Below are positions 51,517 to 61,364 of a stretch of 64,000 bases of DNA, one piece after another (position 1 is the stretch's first letter; each line of letters begins with the position of its first letter). The stretch is from Motilibacter rhizosphaerae (GTDB taxonomy: Bacteria > Actinomycetota > Actinomycetes > Motilibacterales > Motilibacteraceae). The notes under the pieces were generated by a model. The model saw nothing but the letters and a program-made list of their open reading frames with translations, ran no database searches and was not told the origin of the DNA. A program made the translations under genes and the position numbers. Location of the stretch: assembly GCF_004216915.1 (NCBI RefSeq), contig NZ_SGXD01000003.1, positions 558,001 through 622,000 of the forward strand, written 5' to 3'.

Positions 51517-52065
51517 TCACAGGTAGGTCTTCCGCTGGTGCAGCGCGTGCGCGCCGGCGACCCGGTCGAGGAACAGCAGGCCGGCGCAGTGGTCGATCTC
51601 GTGCTGGTAGGCCCGGGCCTCGAAGGCGTCGGTGTCGACGACCAGCTCCTCGCCCGTCCCCGGCACGCGCCCGACGACGACGAGCCGGCCCGCGCGCTTG
51701 ACGTCACCGGTCAGGTCGGGCACCGACATGCAGCCCTCGCGCCCGCGCTCCCACCGGCTGGCCTCCGCGACGCGGGCGTTGGCCAGGACGACGGTGCCGT
51801 GCACGGTCCGCGCCTTGGGGTGCCCGGTGACGTCGAGCGAGAAGAGCTGCGCGGCGACGCCCACCTGCGGGGCGGCCAGCCCCACGCACCCCGGCGAGAC
51901 CCGCTGCGTCGCGAGCAGGTCGGCGGCGAGCTGCACGACGTCCGGGTCGAGCGGGTCCACCTCGGGCGAGGGGGCCGAGAGCACGGCGGCGGGGGCCCGG
52001 ACGACGGGGAGGACGCGCCCTCCGGGCAGCTCGGGCAGCAGGCTGCCGCTGGTCGCGCTGGTCAC
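51517..52065 (-). CDS. def: Peptide deformylase
   Basis: 182 aa. Motif 1 GCVGLAAPQVG (60-69), motif 2 EGCMSVP (C112 binds Fe/Zn) and motif 3 QHEIDH (H155, E156, H159) are all present. It removes formyl groups from nascent proteins. The EGCMSVP form instead of EGCLSVP is a mild variant found in actinobacteria. The tail HALHQRKTYL is unusual in being short. GTG 52063-52065; the ACT gene ends 9 nt upstream. A second def copy is expected elsewhere in the genome, but that cannot be seen here. Confidence 0.93.
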   Translation of the reverse strand: MTSATSGSLLPELPGGRVLPVVRAPAAVLSAPSPEVDPLDPDVVQLAADLLATQRVSPGCVGLAAPQVGVAAQLFSLDVTGHPKARTVHGTVVLANARVAEASRWERGREGCMSVPDLTGDVKRAGRLVVVGRVPGTGEELVVDTDAFEARAYQHEIDHCAGLLFLDRVAGAHALHQRKTYL

Positions 52066-52074
52066 GGAAGCGGC

Positions 52075-52593
52075 CTAGAGCAGGTCGGCGTCGAGCGGGC
52101 GCAGCGTCGCGTCGACGCCGAGGCCCGTCGCGGCGCTGCGGACGGCCGCCTCGAGGGCGGGGACGTCCGTGCCCTCCGGCAGGTCGACCTCGGCGAGCAG
52201 GACGTAGAGCTCGCCGGACAGCCGCGTGGTGAGGTCGGTGACGTTGCCGCCGACCGCGGCGAGCTCGCCGGTGAGCGCGGAGACGATGCCCGGGCGGTCG
52301 CCGCCGTGCACGGACAGGAGGTACGCGCTGCCCGCCGCCCGCTCCCCCGCGGAGGGGTGGACCTCGCGGACGCTGACGGCGAGCCGGTCGTCGTCCGCGA
52401 GCGGCGCGAGCGCGGCCTCGACCTCGGCGGCGCCGGCCTCCGCGGTGACGACGAGCACCATGGCGAACGAGCCGCGCAGCAGCGTCATCGTCGAGTCCTC
52501 GAGGTTGCCCCCGACCGCGGCGAGGGCGCGCGTGGTCTCGGCGACGATGCCGGGCCGGTCCTCGCCGAGGACCGTGACGGCGAGCTGGGGCAC
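52075..52593 (-). CDS. Double ACT-domain protein (GcvR-like)
   Basis: 172 aa with two ACT domains: LAVTVLGEDRPGIVAETTRALAAVGGNLEDSTM (about 4-36) and YLLSVHGGDRPGIVSALTGELAAVGGNVTDL (about 91-121). The repeated DRPGIV turn is the ligand-binding loop for amino acids, usually glycine, serine or glutamine. It resembles GcvR, a regulator of glycine cleavage, but carries no DNA-binding domain and may act by protein contact. It starts 1 nt before the NDH-2 stop end (52595), in a run of minus-strand genes. Confidence 0.88.
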   Translation of the reverse strand: MPQLAVTVLGEDRPGIVAETTRALAAVGGNLEDSTMTLLRGSFAMVLVVTAEAGAAEVEAALAPLADDDRLAVSVREVHPSAGERAAGSAYLLSVHGGDRPGIVSALTGELAAVGGNVTDLTTRLSGELYVLLAEVDLPEGTDVPALEAAVRSAATGLGVDATLRPLDADLL

Positions 52594-52594
52594 G

Positions 52595-53998
52595 CTACTG
52601 GCCGGCGCCCTTGCCCGGGCCGGAGATGACCTTCTGCTCGGGCTTGTCGGCGGCGGCGGGGGCCGGGTCGGCCTTGGGGCGCGGCGCGTACTCGATGAAC
52701 TCGCGGCGCGGGCGCTGCAGCGAGCCGAGCGAGACCACGTCGCGGCGGAAGAGCAGCGCGGCCGCCCAGTCCAGCTGGACCTCGATCTTGCGGCGCAGCG
52801 TGGGGACGCGGCTCATGTGGTAGACGCGGTGCATCATCCACGCCGGCCAGCCCTTGAGCTTGACGCCGTAGACGTTGGCCACGCCCTTGCGCAGGCCGAG
52901 GCCCGCGACGGAGCCGGCGTACTTGTGCTCGTACTTCTTCAGCGGCTCGCCGCGCAGCGTCGCCACGATGTTGTCCGCGAGCACCGGCGCCTGGCGCACG
53001 GCGTGCTGGGCGCTGGGGCTGCAGAACTCGCCCGGGCCCTTGGTGAGGTCGGGGACGCCGGCGCAGTCGCCCGCGCCCCAGGCGCCGTCGGCGCCGTCGA
53101 CCGCGAGCTCGGCGGTGCACTTGAGGCGGCCGCGCTCGTCGAGCGGCAGGTCGCTCGTGCCGAGGACCGGGTTGGCCTTGACGCCGGCGGTCCAGACGAC
53201 CGTGTTGGTGTCGAACTCGGTGCCGTCGGAGAGCACGACGTGCCCGTCGACGCACGAGTTGAGGAACGTCTTGAGCTTGATCTCCGAGCCGCGGGCGCGC
53301 AGAGAGTCGAGCGTCCAGACGCCCATCTCCGGGCCCACCTCGGGGAGGATCCGGTCGGCGGCCTCGACGAGCACCCAGCGCAGGTCCTGCGGGGTGATCG
53401 TCTCGTAGAGGCGGGTCGCGTAGCGGACCATGTCCTCGAGCTCGGCGAACGCCTCGATGCCGGCGTAGCCGCCGCCGACGAAGCAGAAGGTGAGCGCGCG
53501 CTTGCGCAGCTCCGGGTCCGTGCTGGACTCGGCGAGGTCGAGCTGGTCGATCACGTGGTTGCGGAGGAAGATCGCCTCCTCGACGCGCTTGAAGCCGATG
53601 CCCTGCTCGGCGAGGCCCGGGATCGGCAGGATGCGCGCGACCGAGCCGAGCGCGACCACGATGTGGTCGTAGGAGAGCTCGATCGGCTCGCCGTCGTGGG
53701 GCTTGACCTTGACGACCTTGCGGCCGTGCTCGATCCCGGTGACGTCACCGGTCACGATCTTCGCGCTCGGCAGCACGCGGCGCAGCGGCACCACGATGTG
53801 GCGCGGCTCGATGTTGCCCGCAGCGGCCTCGGGGAGGAACGGCTGGTAGGTCATGTAGGACCGGGAGTCGATGACGACGACCTCGGCCTCGTCGCTGCGC
53901 AGCTTCTTCTGCAGGCGCAGCGCCGTGTACATGCCGACGTAGCCGCCGCCCACGATCACGATGCGCGGTCGGCCCGAGGTCTCCGGTCGAACGGTCAT
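52595..53998 (-). CDS. Type II NADH dehydrogenase (FAD-dependent)
   Basis: 467 aa. FAD Rossmann motif [20 protein letters not shown] (13-32), second nucleotide motif [17 protein letters not shown], and [14 protein letters not shown] with [13 protein letters not shown] closing the FAD site. The C-terminal amphipathic region [25 protein letters not shown] is where NDH-2 sits on the membrane. It passes electrons from NADH to menaquinone without pumping protons. The mycobacterial counterpart is ndh. An extra 30-residue Pro/Ala tail ends the protein. ATG 53996-53998 overlaps the uracil-DNA glycosylase stop by ATGA. An ACT-domain gene follows after 1 nt. Confidence 0.93.
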   Translation of the reverse strand: MTVRPETSGRPRIVIVGGGYVGMYTALRLQKKLRSDEAEVVVIDSRSYMTYQPFLPEAAAGNIEPRHIVVPLRRVLPSAKIVTGDVTGIEHGRKVVKVKPHDGEPIELSYDHIVVALGSVARILPIPGLAEQGIGFKRVEEAIFLRNHVIDQLDLAESSTDPELRKRALTFCFVGGGYAGIEAFAELEDMVRYATRLYETITPQDLRWVLVEAADRILPEVGPEMGVWTLDSLRARGSEIKLKTFLNSCVDGHVVLSDGTEFDTNTVVWTAGVKANPVLGTSDLPLDERGRLKCTAELAVDGADGAWGAGDCAGVPDLTKGPGEFCSPSAQHAVRQAPVLADNIVATLRGEPLKKYEHKYAGSVAGLGLRKGVANVYGVKLKGWPAWMMHRVYHMSRVPTLRRKIEVQLDWAAALLFRRDVVSLGSLQRPRREFIEYAPRPKADPAPAAADKPEQKVISGPGKGAGQ

Positions 53999-54894
53999 GG
54001 GAGCAGGGTATCGGAGCGGACCGACGCAGCCGAAACGGGCTCGTCCGCGACGGCCGCGAGCGGCAGCCCGGCGAGCTGCGCCGCGCGCCCGAGGACCGCG
54101 TCCATCATGCTCGGGGTCAGCCTGCCGGTGAAGGTGTTCTGCTGGCTCGGGTGGTAGCTGCCCACCACGGTCAACGAGCCGACGCGCACCTCGGTTCCGT
54201 GGCCGAAGCGTGGCGCGGGCCGGGGCACTGCGGCCCCCGACCGCGCCAGCGCCGCCAGCAGCGCCTGCCAGGCGAAGCCGCCCAGGGCCACGGCGACGGA
54301 GGCGCTCGCTGTGGCGAGCTCGAGCTCGCGGTCGAGCCACGGCGCGCACGTGTCCCGCTCCCCCGGCGTCGGCTTGTTGTCGGGCGGTGCGCAGCGCACG
54401 GCGGCGAGCATCCGCACGCCGAGCAGGCGCTGCCCGTCCCCCGCCGCGAGGCTCGTCGGCAGCGCGGCGAGACCCGCGCGGTGCAGCGCCGCGAACAGGA
54501 AGTCCCCGCTGGCGTCGCCGGTGAAGATCCGGCCCGTGCGGTTCCCGCCGTGGGCCGCGGGCGCCAGCCCGACGACCAGCAGCCGCGGCGCGGGGTCGCC
54601 CCAGCCGGCGATGGGCCGGCCCCAGTAGGCCTGGTCGGCGTACGCGCGGCGGCGGGCGAGCGCGGTCTCCTCGCGCCAGGCGACGAGGCGCGGGCAGGCG
54701 CGGCACACGCTGACCCGGGCGTCGAGCTCGGCGAGGTCGTCCGTGCGCGCGAGCTCGAGGACCTCGTCGGCGTCGCGCGCGACGGGGGTCGACGGCGTGG
54801 CGGGGTCGCCGGGCCAGCCGGAGCCGGGCGGGACGAAGGGGTGCCGCTCACCGGGCAGGGCCGGGCCCGGCCCCCCTGCCGGCGGCGGAACCAT
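53995..54894 (-). CDS. Family 5 uracil-DNA glycosylase (UdgB type)
   Basis: 299 aa. Iron-sulfur cysteines in [18 protein letters not shown] (C64, C67) with further ones near AAVRCAPP and RDTCAPWL. Glycosylase motif [23 protein letters not shown] and motif [18 protein letters not shown] are the family 5 hallmarks; the Asp-lacking GLAPA replaces the catalytic GxDP of other families. It removes uracil, and often hypoxanthine, from DNA, important in GC-rich genomes where cytosine deamination is frequent. It shares the operon with NDH-2. The first 40 residues are Pro-rich and disordered, so the true start may lie a little downstream. Confidence 0.92.
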   Translation of the reverse strand: MVPPPAGGPGPALPGERHPFVPPGSGWPGDPATPSTPVARDADEVLELARTDDLAELDARVSVCRACPRLVAWREETALARRRAYADQAYWGRPIAGWGDPAPRLLVVGLAPAAHGGNRTGRIFTGDASGDFLFAALHRAGLAALPTSLAAGDGQRLLGVRMLAAVRCAPPDNKPTPGERDTCAPWLDRELELATASASVAVALGGFAWQALLAALARSGAAVPRPAPRFGHGTEVRVGSLTVVGSYHPSQQNTFTGRLTPSMMDAVLGRAAQLAGLPLAAVADEPVSAASVRSDTLLP

Positions 54895-54934
54895 GGTCTA
54901 GTCCTGCCAGGACGGACGGGGCGAGGGGACGGGC

Positions 54935-55414
54935 ATGCGCACGAGTTCGGGTCGCAAGTGGCTCCTGCAGAACGTCATGCCGGTCCTCCCGGTGTCGATG
55001 GAGCAGCGGCGCCGCGCACTGGTCGCCCTCGGGGTGCAGGTCGGCGCGGGCACGCGGGTCGGCCCCGGCTGCCTCGTCTACGGCGACGTCCAGATCGGCG
55101 ACCGCGCGTACGTCAACGCCCAGTGCTACCTCGAGGGGTCAGTCGTGGTCGAGGACCAGGTCTACCTCGCTCCCGGGGTCCGCCTGCTCGGCACCACGCA
55201 CGAGATCGCCGGCCCGGACCAGCGCGCCGGCGACCTGCGCCGCGCTCCGGTGCGGGTGGGGCGCGGCTCGTGGATCGGAGCGGGGGCCGTGGTCCTGCCC
55301 GGCGTCACGGTCGCGCCGGGCTGCGTCATCGCGGCCGGAGCGGTCGTGACGCGCTCGACCGAGCCCGACGGCCTGTACGCCGGCGTCCCCGCCGCCCGGA
55401 CCCGCGACCTCTGA
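54935..55414 (+). CDS. Hexapeptide-repeat acyltransferase
   Basis: 159 aa. Left-handed beta-helix repeats begin GVQVGAGTRVGPGCLVYGDVQIGDRAYVN and continue LAPGVRLLGTTHEIAGPDQR, then GRGSWIGAGAVVLPGVTVAPGCVIAAGAVV. The His of GTTHEI is the expected catalytic base. This is the maltose/galactoside acetyltransferase-like group, which moves acetyl or succinyl groups from CoA to sugars or antibiotics. Acceptor unknown. ATG 54935 is preceded by GGCGAGGGG. Divergent from the udg operon. Confidence 0.88.
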   Translation: MRTSSGRKWLLQNVMPVLPVSMEQRRRALVALGVQVGAGTRVGPGCLVYGDVQIGDRAYVNAQCYLEGSVVVEDQVYLAPGVRLLGTTHEIAGPDQRAGDLRRAPVRVGRGSWIGAGAVVLPGVTVAPGCVIAAGAVVTRSTEPDGLYAGVPAARTRDL

Positions 55415-55435
55415 CCCGAGCCGGCTCGAGCGCGC

Positions 55436-55684
55436 TCAGGCAGGGCCGGGCGTCCCGCCGACGGGGCCGTCGCTGCCGCCGACCTCGGTCTCGCCGCTGC
55501 GGAAGGCCTCGTCGTCCGGGTCGTCGTCCCGCACGCCCTCGCCACCGCCCTCGACGATGGGCGCCACCGGGACCACGCCGGGCCCCGTGCCGCTGGAGCT
55601 GCCGCCGGAGATCGCCGGCGCGATGAGACCCACGCCCTCGTCGTCCGTGGTGGAGCCGGTGGGCTCGTCGGGAGTGACCGTCAT
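55436..55684 (-). CDS. Small acidic disordered protein (82 aa)
   Basis: Rich in Gly, Asp, Glu and Pro (DDEGVGLIAPAISGGSSSG, VRDDDPDDEAFRSGETEVGG), with no hydrophobic core. ATG 55682-55684 has GGAGGA just upstream, which supports translation. The stop is 21 nt from the convergent acyltransferase stop, with two 10-bp palindromes between. No function is recognised. It may be a short-lived or binding-partner-folded protein. Pro-Gly repeats resemble Pup-like or ribosome-associated tails only superficially. Confidence 0.55.
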   Translation of the reverse strand: MTVTPDEPTGSTTDDEGVGLIAPAISGGSSSGTGPGVVPVAPIVEGGGEGVRDDDPDDEAFRSGETEVGGSDGPVGGTPGPA

Positions 55685-55771
55685 GGTGTCCTCCTGCTCG
55701 GTGGGGCCGTCGAGGGGGTTCTGCCCCCTGCGGCGGCCTCCAGTCCCCCGGTCAGCCGGCTCAGCCGAGGT

Positions 55772-56704
55772 TCAGCCGATGCTCCAGGCGATGCCGTCGA
55801 GGATGTCGTGCTCGCTGATGACGACCTCGGTCACCGCGAGCCGGTCCACGACGGTCTGCAGCACCAGCGCGCCGGCACCGATGACATCGACGCGCCCCGG
55901 GTGCATGAACGGCAGGGCCGCACGCTCCGCCGCCGGCGCGAGCAGCAGCCGCGACGTCACGTCGCGGACGTCGTCGGCGGCGATGCGGCTGCGGTGGATG
56001 AGCGCGGAGTCGTAGCGCGGCAGGTCCAGCGCCATCGCGGCCACCGTGGTCGCGGTGCCGGCGACCGCGACCAGCGTGCGCGCCTCGCGCAGCGGCACCT
56101 CGGCTCCGGCGGCCGAGACGGCGGCCTCGGCGTCGGCGCGGACCGCGGCCACCTCGTCCGTGGTCGGAGGGTCGTGGCGCACGTGCCGCTCGGTCAGCCG
56201 CACGCAGCCCACGTCGACCGAGCGCGCTGCGCGGACGCCCGAGGCGTCGCCCAGCACGAACTCCGTGGAGCCGCCGCCGATGTCGACCACGAGGTACGGG
56301 CCCGGCACGCCCGCCGCCGTCAGCTCACGGGTGGCGCCGGCGAAGCTCAAGGCTGCCTCCTCCTCGCCCGTCACCACCTCGGGCTCGACGCCGAGGACGT
56401 CGCGGACGCCGTCGACGAAGTCCTGCCGGTTCTCGGCGTCGCGGCTGGCCGACGTCGCGACGAACCGGACCGCGGTCGCGCCGTGCTCGCGGAGCGCCTC
56501 CGCGTAGGTGCGCGTCGCGGCGAGCGTGCGCTCGAGCGCCTCGGGGGCGATGCGGCCCGTACGGTCCACGCCCTGGCCGAGCCGCACGACCTCCATGCGC
56601 CGGTCGACGTCGACGAGCGTGCCGGTCTCGGCGTCGACGTCGGCGACGAGCAGGCGGATGGAGTTGGTGCCGCAGTCGATGGCGGCGACGCGGCGGGAGG
56701 TCAC
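55772..56704 (-). CDS. ppx: Exopolyphosphatase/guanosine pentaphosphatase (Ppx/GppA)
   Basis: 310 aa, the short single-fold actinobacterial type. AAIDCGTNSIRLLVADVD (phosphate-1), YLVVDIGGGSTEFVLG (phosphate-2 and Walker-like DIGGGST) and LVAVAGTATTVAAM (adenosine-type motif) are intact. It hydrolyses polyphosphate or pppGpp. Place next to DUF501, FtsB and enolase matches mycobacterial Rv1023-Rv1026. A surface-protein gene is inserted between it and DUF501 here. Confidence 0.94.
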   Translation of the reverse strand: MTSRRVAAIDCGTNSIRLLVADVDAETGTLVDVDRRMEVVRLGQGVDRTGRIAPEALERTLAATRTYAEALREHGATAVRFVATSASRDAENRQDFVDGVRDVLGVEPEVVTGEEEAALSFAGATRELTAAGVPGPYLVVDIGGGSTEFVLGDASGVRAARSVDVGCVRLTERHVRHDPPTTDEVAAVRADAEAAVSAAGAEVPLREARTLVAVAGTATTVAAMALDLPRYDSALIHRSRIAADDVRDVTSRLLLAPAAERAALPFMHPGRVDVIGAGALVLQTVVDRLAVTEVVISEHDILDGIAWSIG

Positions 56705-56735
56705 GGCCCGACCCTACTGGGCGGCCCCGACAGGG

Positions 56736-57797
56736 TCAGGACAGCCGGCGGCGCACCGAGGCGAGGGCAGTGCCGAGGGCGAGGAGGACCGCCCCGACCA
56801 CGGCGAGCGCGCCGAGGGGACCGGCGCCGGTGTGGGCGAGCTCCCCGGGCACCGGACGGGCCGGCGTCGTCACGGTCGGCGCGTCGGGCGCCGTGCTCTC
56901 GGTGGCGGAGGGGCTGGAGGACGGCCGGGTCGGTGAGGCTGCGGGCGAGTCACCGGCCGCGCTCTCGGTGGGCCGGGCGGACGGAGCGGGCGAGGACGCC
57001 GCCGGAGGGGTGGTCGGTGGCACGACGTCACCGGGGGTCCGGGGGGTGGGAGTGCCCGACGGAGCGGGCGGCGCAGCGGCGGGCGAGGACGCAGGGGCCG
57101 TCGACGAGGGGGAGGTGGTCGTCGTCCCCCCGGAGGGGACCGTCGGCGAAGCGGAGCCCGTCGACGGCGCGTCGGACGGGAGCAGCTCCGACGGCGAGGG
57201 GCTCGGCGACGTGGTCGTCGGGCTCGGGCTGGTCGTGGGGCTCGGGCTCGCGGACGTGGGCGAGGGGCTCGACGACGTGCCCGTCGGGCTGGGGCTGGAC
57301 GTCGGTGTCGGGCTGTCCGACGGCGTGGTGCTGCACGTGCTCAGCGGGGACAGGTAGCCGATGAAGTAGAAGGTCCCGACCGGCCAGAGGGTGGACGTCA
57401 GCCGCTCAGGAGCGGGACCCATGACGAGGTCCACCTGCGCGCACGCCGGGACGCGCACGTGCAGCGTCCCGAACCCCCGCACCACGTCGAAGCGGGTCTG
57501 CGGGTACTGCGCCGGAGGCGCGTCGCGGACGTACGAGACGAGCGTCGCGAGGGCGTCGGGGCAGGCGTCCGCCTTCGGCGTGATCGTCGCCGTCCCGGAC
57601 GCTCCGTCGAAGGTGTAGCTGAAGGCGCTACGGCCGTACGAGCAGGTCGCGCTCGGCGACGGCGCGGCCGCGGCGCTGCCGCTCGGCGCCGACGACCCGG
57701 CGGCCAGCGCGGGGGAGGCACCGGCTGCCGCACCCACGAGGGCGAGGAGCAGGGCCGGGGCGGCAGCGGACAGCGGCCGCGGGCGGCTCCGGCTCAC
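56736..57797 (-). CDS. Surface protein with Ser/Thr/Pro stalk and LAHTG sortase-type anchor
   Basis: 353 aa. Signal peptide SRPRPLSAAAPALLLALVGAAAGASPALA; a compact N-terminal module with two cysteines (CSYGRSAFSYTFDGASG, ACPDALATLV); a long low-complexity Ser/Thr/Pro stalk (about 175-315); then GELAHTGAGPLGALAVVGAVLLALGTALA and RRRLS. LAHTG is an LPxTG/LAxTG-like sortase site followed by a membrane helix and a charged tail. The stalk is probably glycosylated. It would be fixed to the peptidoglycan. Start GTG 57795-57797 with GGAGG. It sits inside an otherwise conserved block, which suggests recent insertion. Confidence 0.78.
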   Translation of the reverse strand: MSRSRPRPLSAAAPALLLALVGAAAGASPALAAGSSAPSGSAAAAPSPSATCSYGRSAFSYTFDGASGTATITPKADACPDALATLVSYVRDAPPAQYPQTRFDVVRGFGTLHVRVPACAQVDLVMGPAPERLTSTLWPVGTFYFIGYLSPLSTCSTTPSDSPTPTSSPSPTGTSSSPSPTSASPSPTTSPSPTTTSPSPSPSELLPSDAPSTGSASPTVPSGGTTTTSPSSTAPASSPAAAPPAPSGTPTPRTPGDVVPPTTPPAASSPAPSARPTESAAGDSPAASPTRPSSSPSATESTAPDAPTVTTPARPVPGELAHTGAGPLGALAVVGAVLLALGTALASVRRRLS

Positions 57798-57860
57798 AGG
57801 ACCTCCAGGATGCGTGGTTCGTGTCGACGTGCCCCGGAACATCCGGGGGCATGCCGGAAT

Positions 57861-58379
57861 CTACAGGGACGGGCCAGCACCACCCGTACGTGTGACGCAC
57901 GGTCCCGCCCGCCACCACTCCCCCAGCGCGGCGACCGCCTCGTCGCCGAGCGGGTTGACGCCGGGCCCCGCCGCCAGCGCGTGGCCGACGAGGACGTGCA
58001 GGCACTTGACCCGCTCCGGCATGCCGCCCGCGCTGACGCCCTCGATCTCGGGGACGTCCTCGACCGCGGCCCGCCGAGCCAGGTAGTCCTCGTGGGCAGC
58101 GGCGTACGCCGCCCGCAGCTCCTCGTCCCCGACCAGCCGCTCGGTCATCTCACGCATGGTCCCGGCGGACTCCAGCGTGCTCGTGGCGCCGGTCGCCCGC
58201 GGGCAGGTGAGGTAGTAGAGCGTCGGGAACGGCGTGCCGTCCGGCAGCCGAGGCTCGGTCTCGACGACGTCGGGGTTGCCGCAGGGGCAGCGGTGCGCGA
58301 CCGCGCGCACGCCGCGGGGCGAGCGGCCCAGCTGGAGCCGGACGGCCTCGAGGTCGCGCGGGTCGACGGGCGAGGTCAC
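57861..58379 (-). CDS. DUF501 protein
   Basis: 172 aa. Conserved blocks: DLEAVRLQLGRSPRGVRAVAHRCPCGNPDVV, LPTLYYLTCPRATGATSTLES and PERVKCLHVLVGHALAAGPGVNPLGDEAV. Cysteines in RCPCG and LTCP could bind a metal. The family always lies between ftsB and ppx in actinobacteria (Rv1025) and has no known function. GTG 58377-58379 overlaps the FtsB-like gene's stop by GTGA, so the two are coupled. Confidence 0.92.
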   Translation of the reverse strand: MTSPVDPRDLEAVRLQLGRSPRGVRAVAHRCPCGNPDVVETEPRLPDGTPFPTLYYLTCPRATGATSTLESAGTMREMTERLVGDEELRAAYAAAHEDYLARRAAVEDVPEIEGVSAGGMPERVKCLHVLVGHALAAGPGVNPLGDEAVAALGEWWRAGPCVTRTGGAGPSL

Positions 58380-58885
58380 TTGGCGGTGTCGGCGGCGCGG
58401 ACCGACTCGAGGACGTTGCCGAACCACGGCCGCTCGGACGAGACGGCGGTCGCGCGCGCGGGAGCGGTGGAGCGGCTGCTCGGGGCGCCGACCACGACGT
58501 ACTGGCGCTCACCGGGGTAGACCATGTGCAGCCTGGCGTGGGCCTGGGCGGCGATGAAGGCGGGGTCCTGCCAGCGCTGGTAGTCGGCGACCTGGACGTC
58601 GAGGTCGGCGTGCTGCTGGGCGACCTTGGTGCGCAGGGCCGCGATCTCCGAGCGCTGGGCGAGGTACTCGCGCAGGGGGTACGCCAGCGACAGCGAGAGC
58701 ACGCAGACGACCAGGGCGAGCACGGCGGCCCGTGTCGTGAGCCCGCTGCGGGGCACGAGGGCGCGGGGCCGCGGCCGGGCGGGAGGGGCGTCACGCCGGG
58801 CGGCGGGACGCGCCACCGGGCCGCGCGCCGGACCCGAGCCCGGCCGCTGGCGAGCGGCGCGAGCAGGGGTCCGGCGTGCAGTCAC
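58376..58885 (-). CDS. FtsB/DivIC-like septum formation protein
   Basis: 169 aa. Cytosolic Arg/Pro-rich N-terminus (about 1-50); one membrane helix TTRAAVLALVVCVLSLSLAYPL; coiled coil REYLAQRSEIAALRTKVAQQHADLDVQVADYQRWQDPAF; then AHARLHMVYPGERQYVVVG. This is the actinobacterial DivIC/FtsB topology (Rv1024 type), a part of the FtsQLB complex that activates septal peptidoglycan synthesis. Gene order eno-ftsB-DUF501-ppx is as in mycobacteria. The arginine-rich start is longer than in E. coli FtsB. Confidence 0.9.
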   Translation of the reverse strand: MTARRTPARAARQRPGSGPARGPVARPAARRDAPPARPRPRALVPRSGLTTRAAVLALVVCVLSLSLAYPLREYLAQRSEIAALRTKVAQQHADLDVQVADYQRWQDPAFIAAQAHARLHMVYPGERQYVVVGAPSSRSTAPARATAVSSERPWFGNVLESVRAADTAK

Positions 58886-58914
58886 GGCAGCAGTCTGCCT
58901 CAGGGGCAGGGGAT

Positions 58915-60273
<1,359 letters not shown>

Positions 60274-60386
60274 CTAGAGCCTACCGGCGGACGAGGGGAC
60301 GGAGTCGCCGCCGGTGTGGTCGAAGCGCCCTCGCGCGTGCTCGAGAATGGGCAGACTCTGCGTCTCGACGCCGACCAGGAGGATGC

Positions 60387-61364
60387 ATGGAGCGCGTACG
60401 CGCTGGGAGTCTCGCCGTCGCCGTGCTCGGTGCGGCCCTCGCGGTGCTGCCCGCCGCGCCGGCGGGCGCCGCTGCCCCGCCCGTCGCCAAGCCGGAGACC
60501 CTCTGGCTCGACACCTCGGCCGGGGGGACGGCGACGGCGCCCGTGCCGGCAGTCCGGACGGCGCGCACCTGGGCCACCGGCGAGTACGCCGTGGTGGTCG
60601 TGCGCGGGACGTACTCCAAGTGGGGCGCGGACTTCTGGCGGCACGGCACGGTCTGCGGCCACCCCGACAGGAGCGCGCAGGCCCCCAGCTCGCCTTCCGT
60701 CCGCCAGGCGTACGCGGGCTCCGACGCGGAGTGGACGTTCGGGGTGCCCTACGCCTGCCCGCAGTTCCCGGTCGCGCTGCCGGCACGGGAGGGGCTGCAG
60801 GTCGACGCCGGAGCGGGGTTCCAGCACCCGGCCCTGCTGACCGCGGTCGGCAGCCGCCCGAGCCCCGACCACGCCTACCGGTACGCGCTCGCCGGGAGCG
60901 GCCACCGGCTCGCCCTGCGCATCCAAGACAGCATCCCGGGCGACAACTACGGGCTGCTGCAGGTCTTCGTCCGCTCCGCCGTGGCAGCGGACTGCGCGAG
61001 TACGGGGTGGCAGGCCTTCCGCTCCTTCGCCAGCGCGACCGCCTGCCGAGCCGCGCTGCCCGCGGTCCGGGCCGCCGCTGCGCCCGGGGCGAGCATCCTC
61101 GTCGACGCGTTCCCGCGGCGGACGACCAGGGGGTCCGCCGTCGTCCTCCGCGCCCGCGCCCGCGCGACCGCGGGCGCGGTCACCTCGGCGCGGCTGGAGC
61201 TGTGGACCCGGACGACGGGGTCGTGGCACCGGCTGCGGACCCTGCGCCCGGACCAGACGGGGAGCGTCTCGGTGCGGCTCGTCCCCGCGGTGACCGCGAG
61301 CTACCAGTGGCGGGTGGCCGGCACGCGGACGACGAGCCCCGTCCGCGTCCTCACGGTCCGCTAG
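60387..61364 (+). CDS. Secreted protein, C-terminal Ig-like domain, unknown function
   Basis: 325 aa. Signal peptide ERVRAGSLAVAVLGAALAVLPAAPAGAAA. The N-terminal half has VVVVRGTYSKWGADFWRHGTVCG and DAEWTFGVPYACPQFPVALP, cysteines that may pair. Then AYRYALAGSGHRLALRIQDSIPGDNYGLLQV resembles a beta-sandwich carbohydrate- or lectin-like module. The C-terminus is a beta-strand domain (ARLELWTRTTGSWHRLRTLRPDQTG) typical of extracellular Ig-like adhesion repeats. No catalytic motif. Its last 14 nt overlap the convergent mazG 3' end. Confidence 0.75.
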   Translation: MERVRAGSLAVAVLGAALAVLPAAPAGAAAPPVAKPETLWLDTSAGGTATAPVPAVRTARTWATGEYAVVVVRGTYSKWGADFWRHGTVCGHPDRSAQAPSSPSVRQAYAGSDAEWTFGVPYACPQFPVALPAREGLQVDAGAGFQHPALLTAVGSRPSPDHAYRYALAGSGHRLALRIQDSIPGDNYGLLQVFVRSAVAADCASTGWQAFRSFASATACRAALPAVRAAAAPGASILVDAFPRRTTRGSAVVLRARARATAGAVTSARLELWTRTTGSWHRLRTLRPDQTGSVSVRLVPAVTASYQWRVAGTRTTSPVRVLTVR

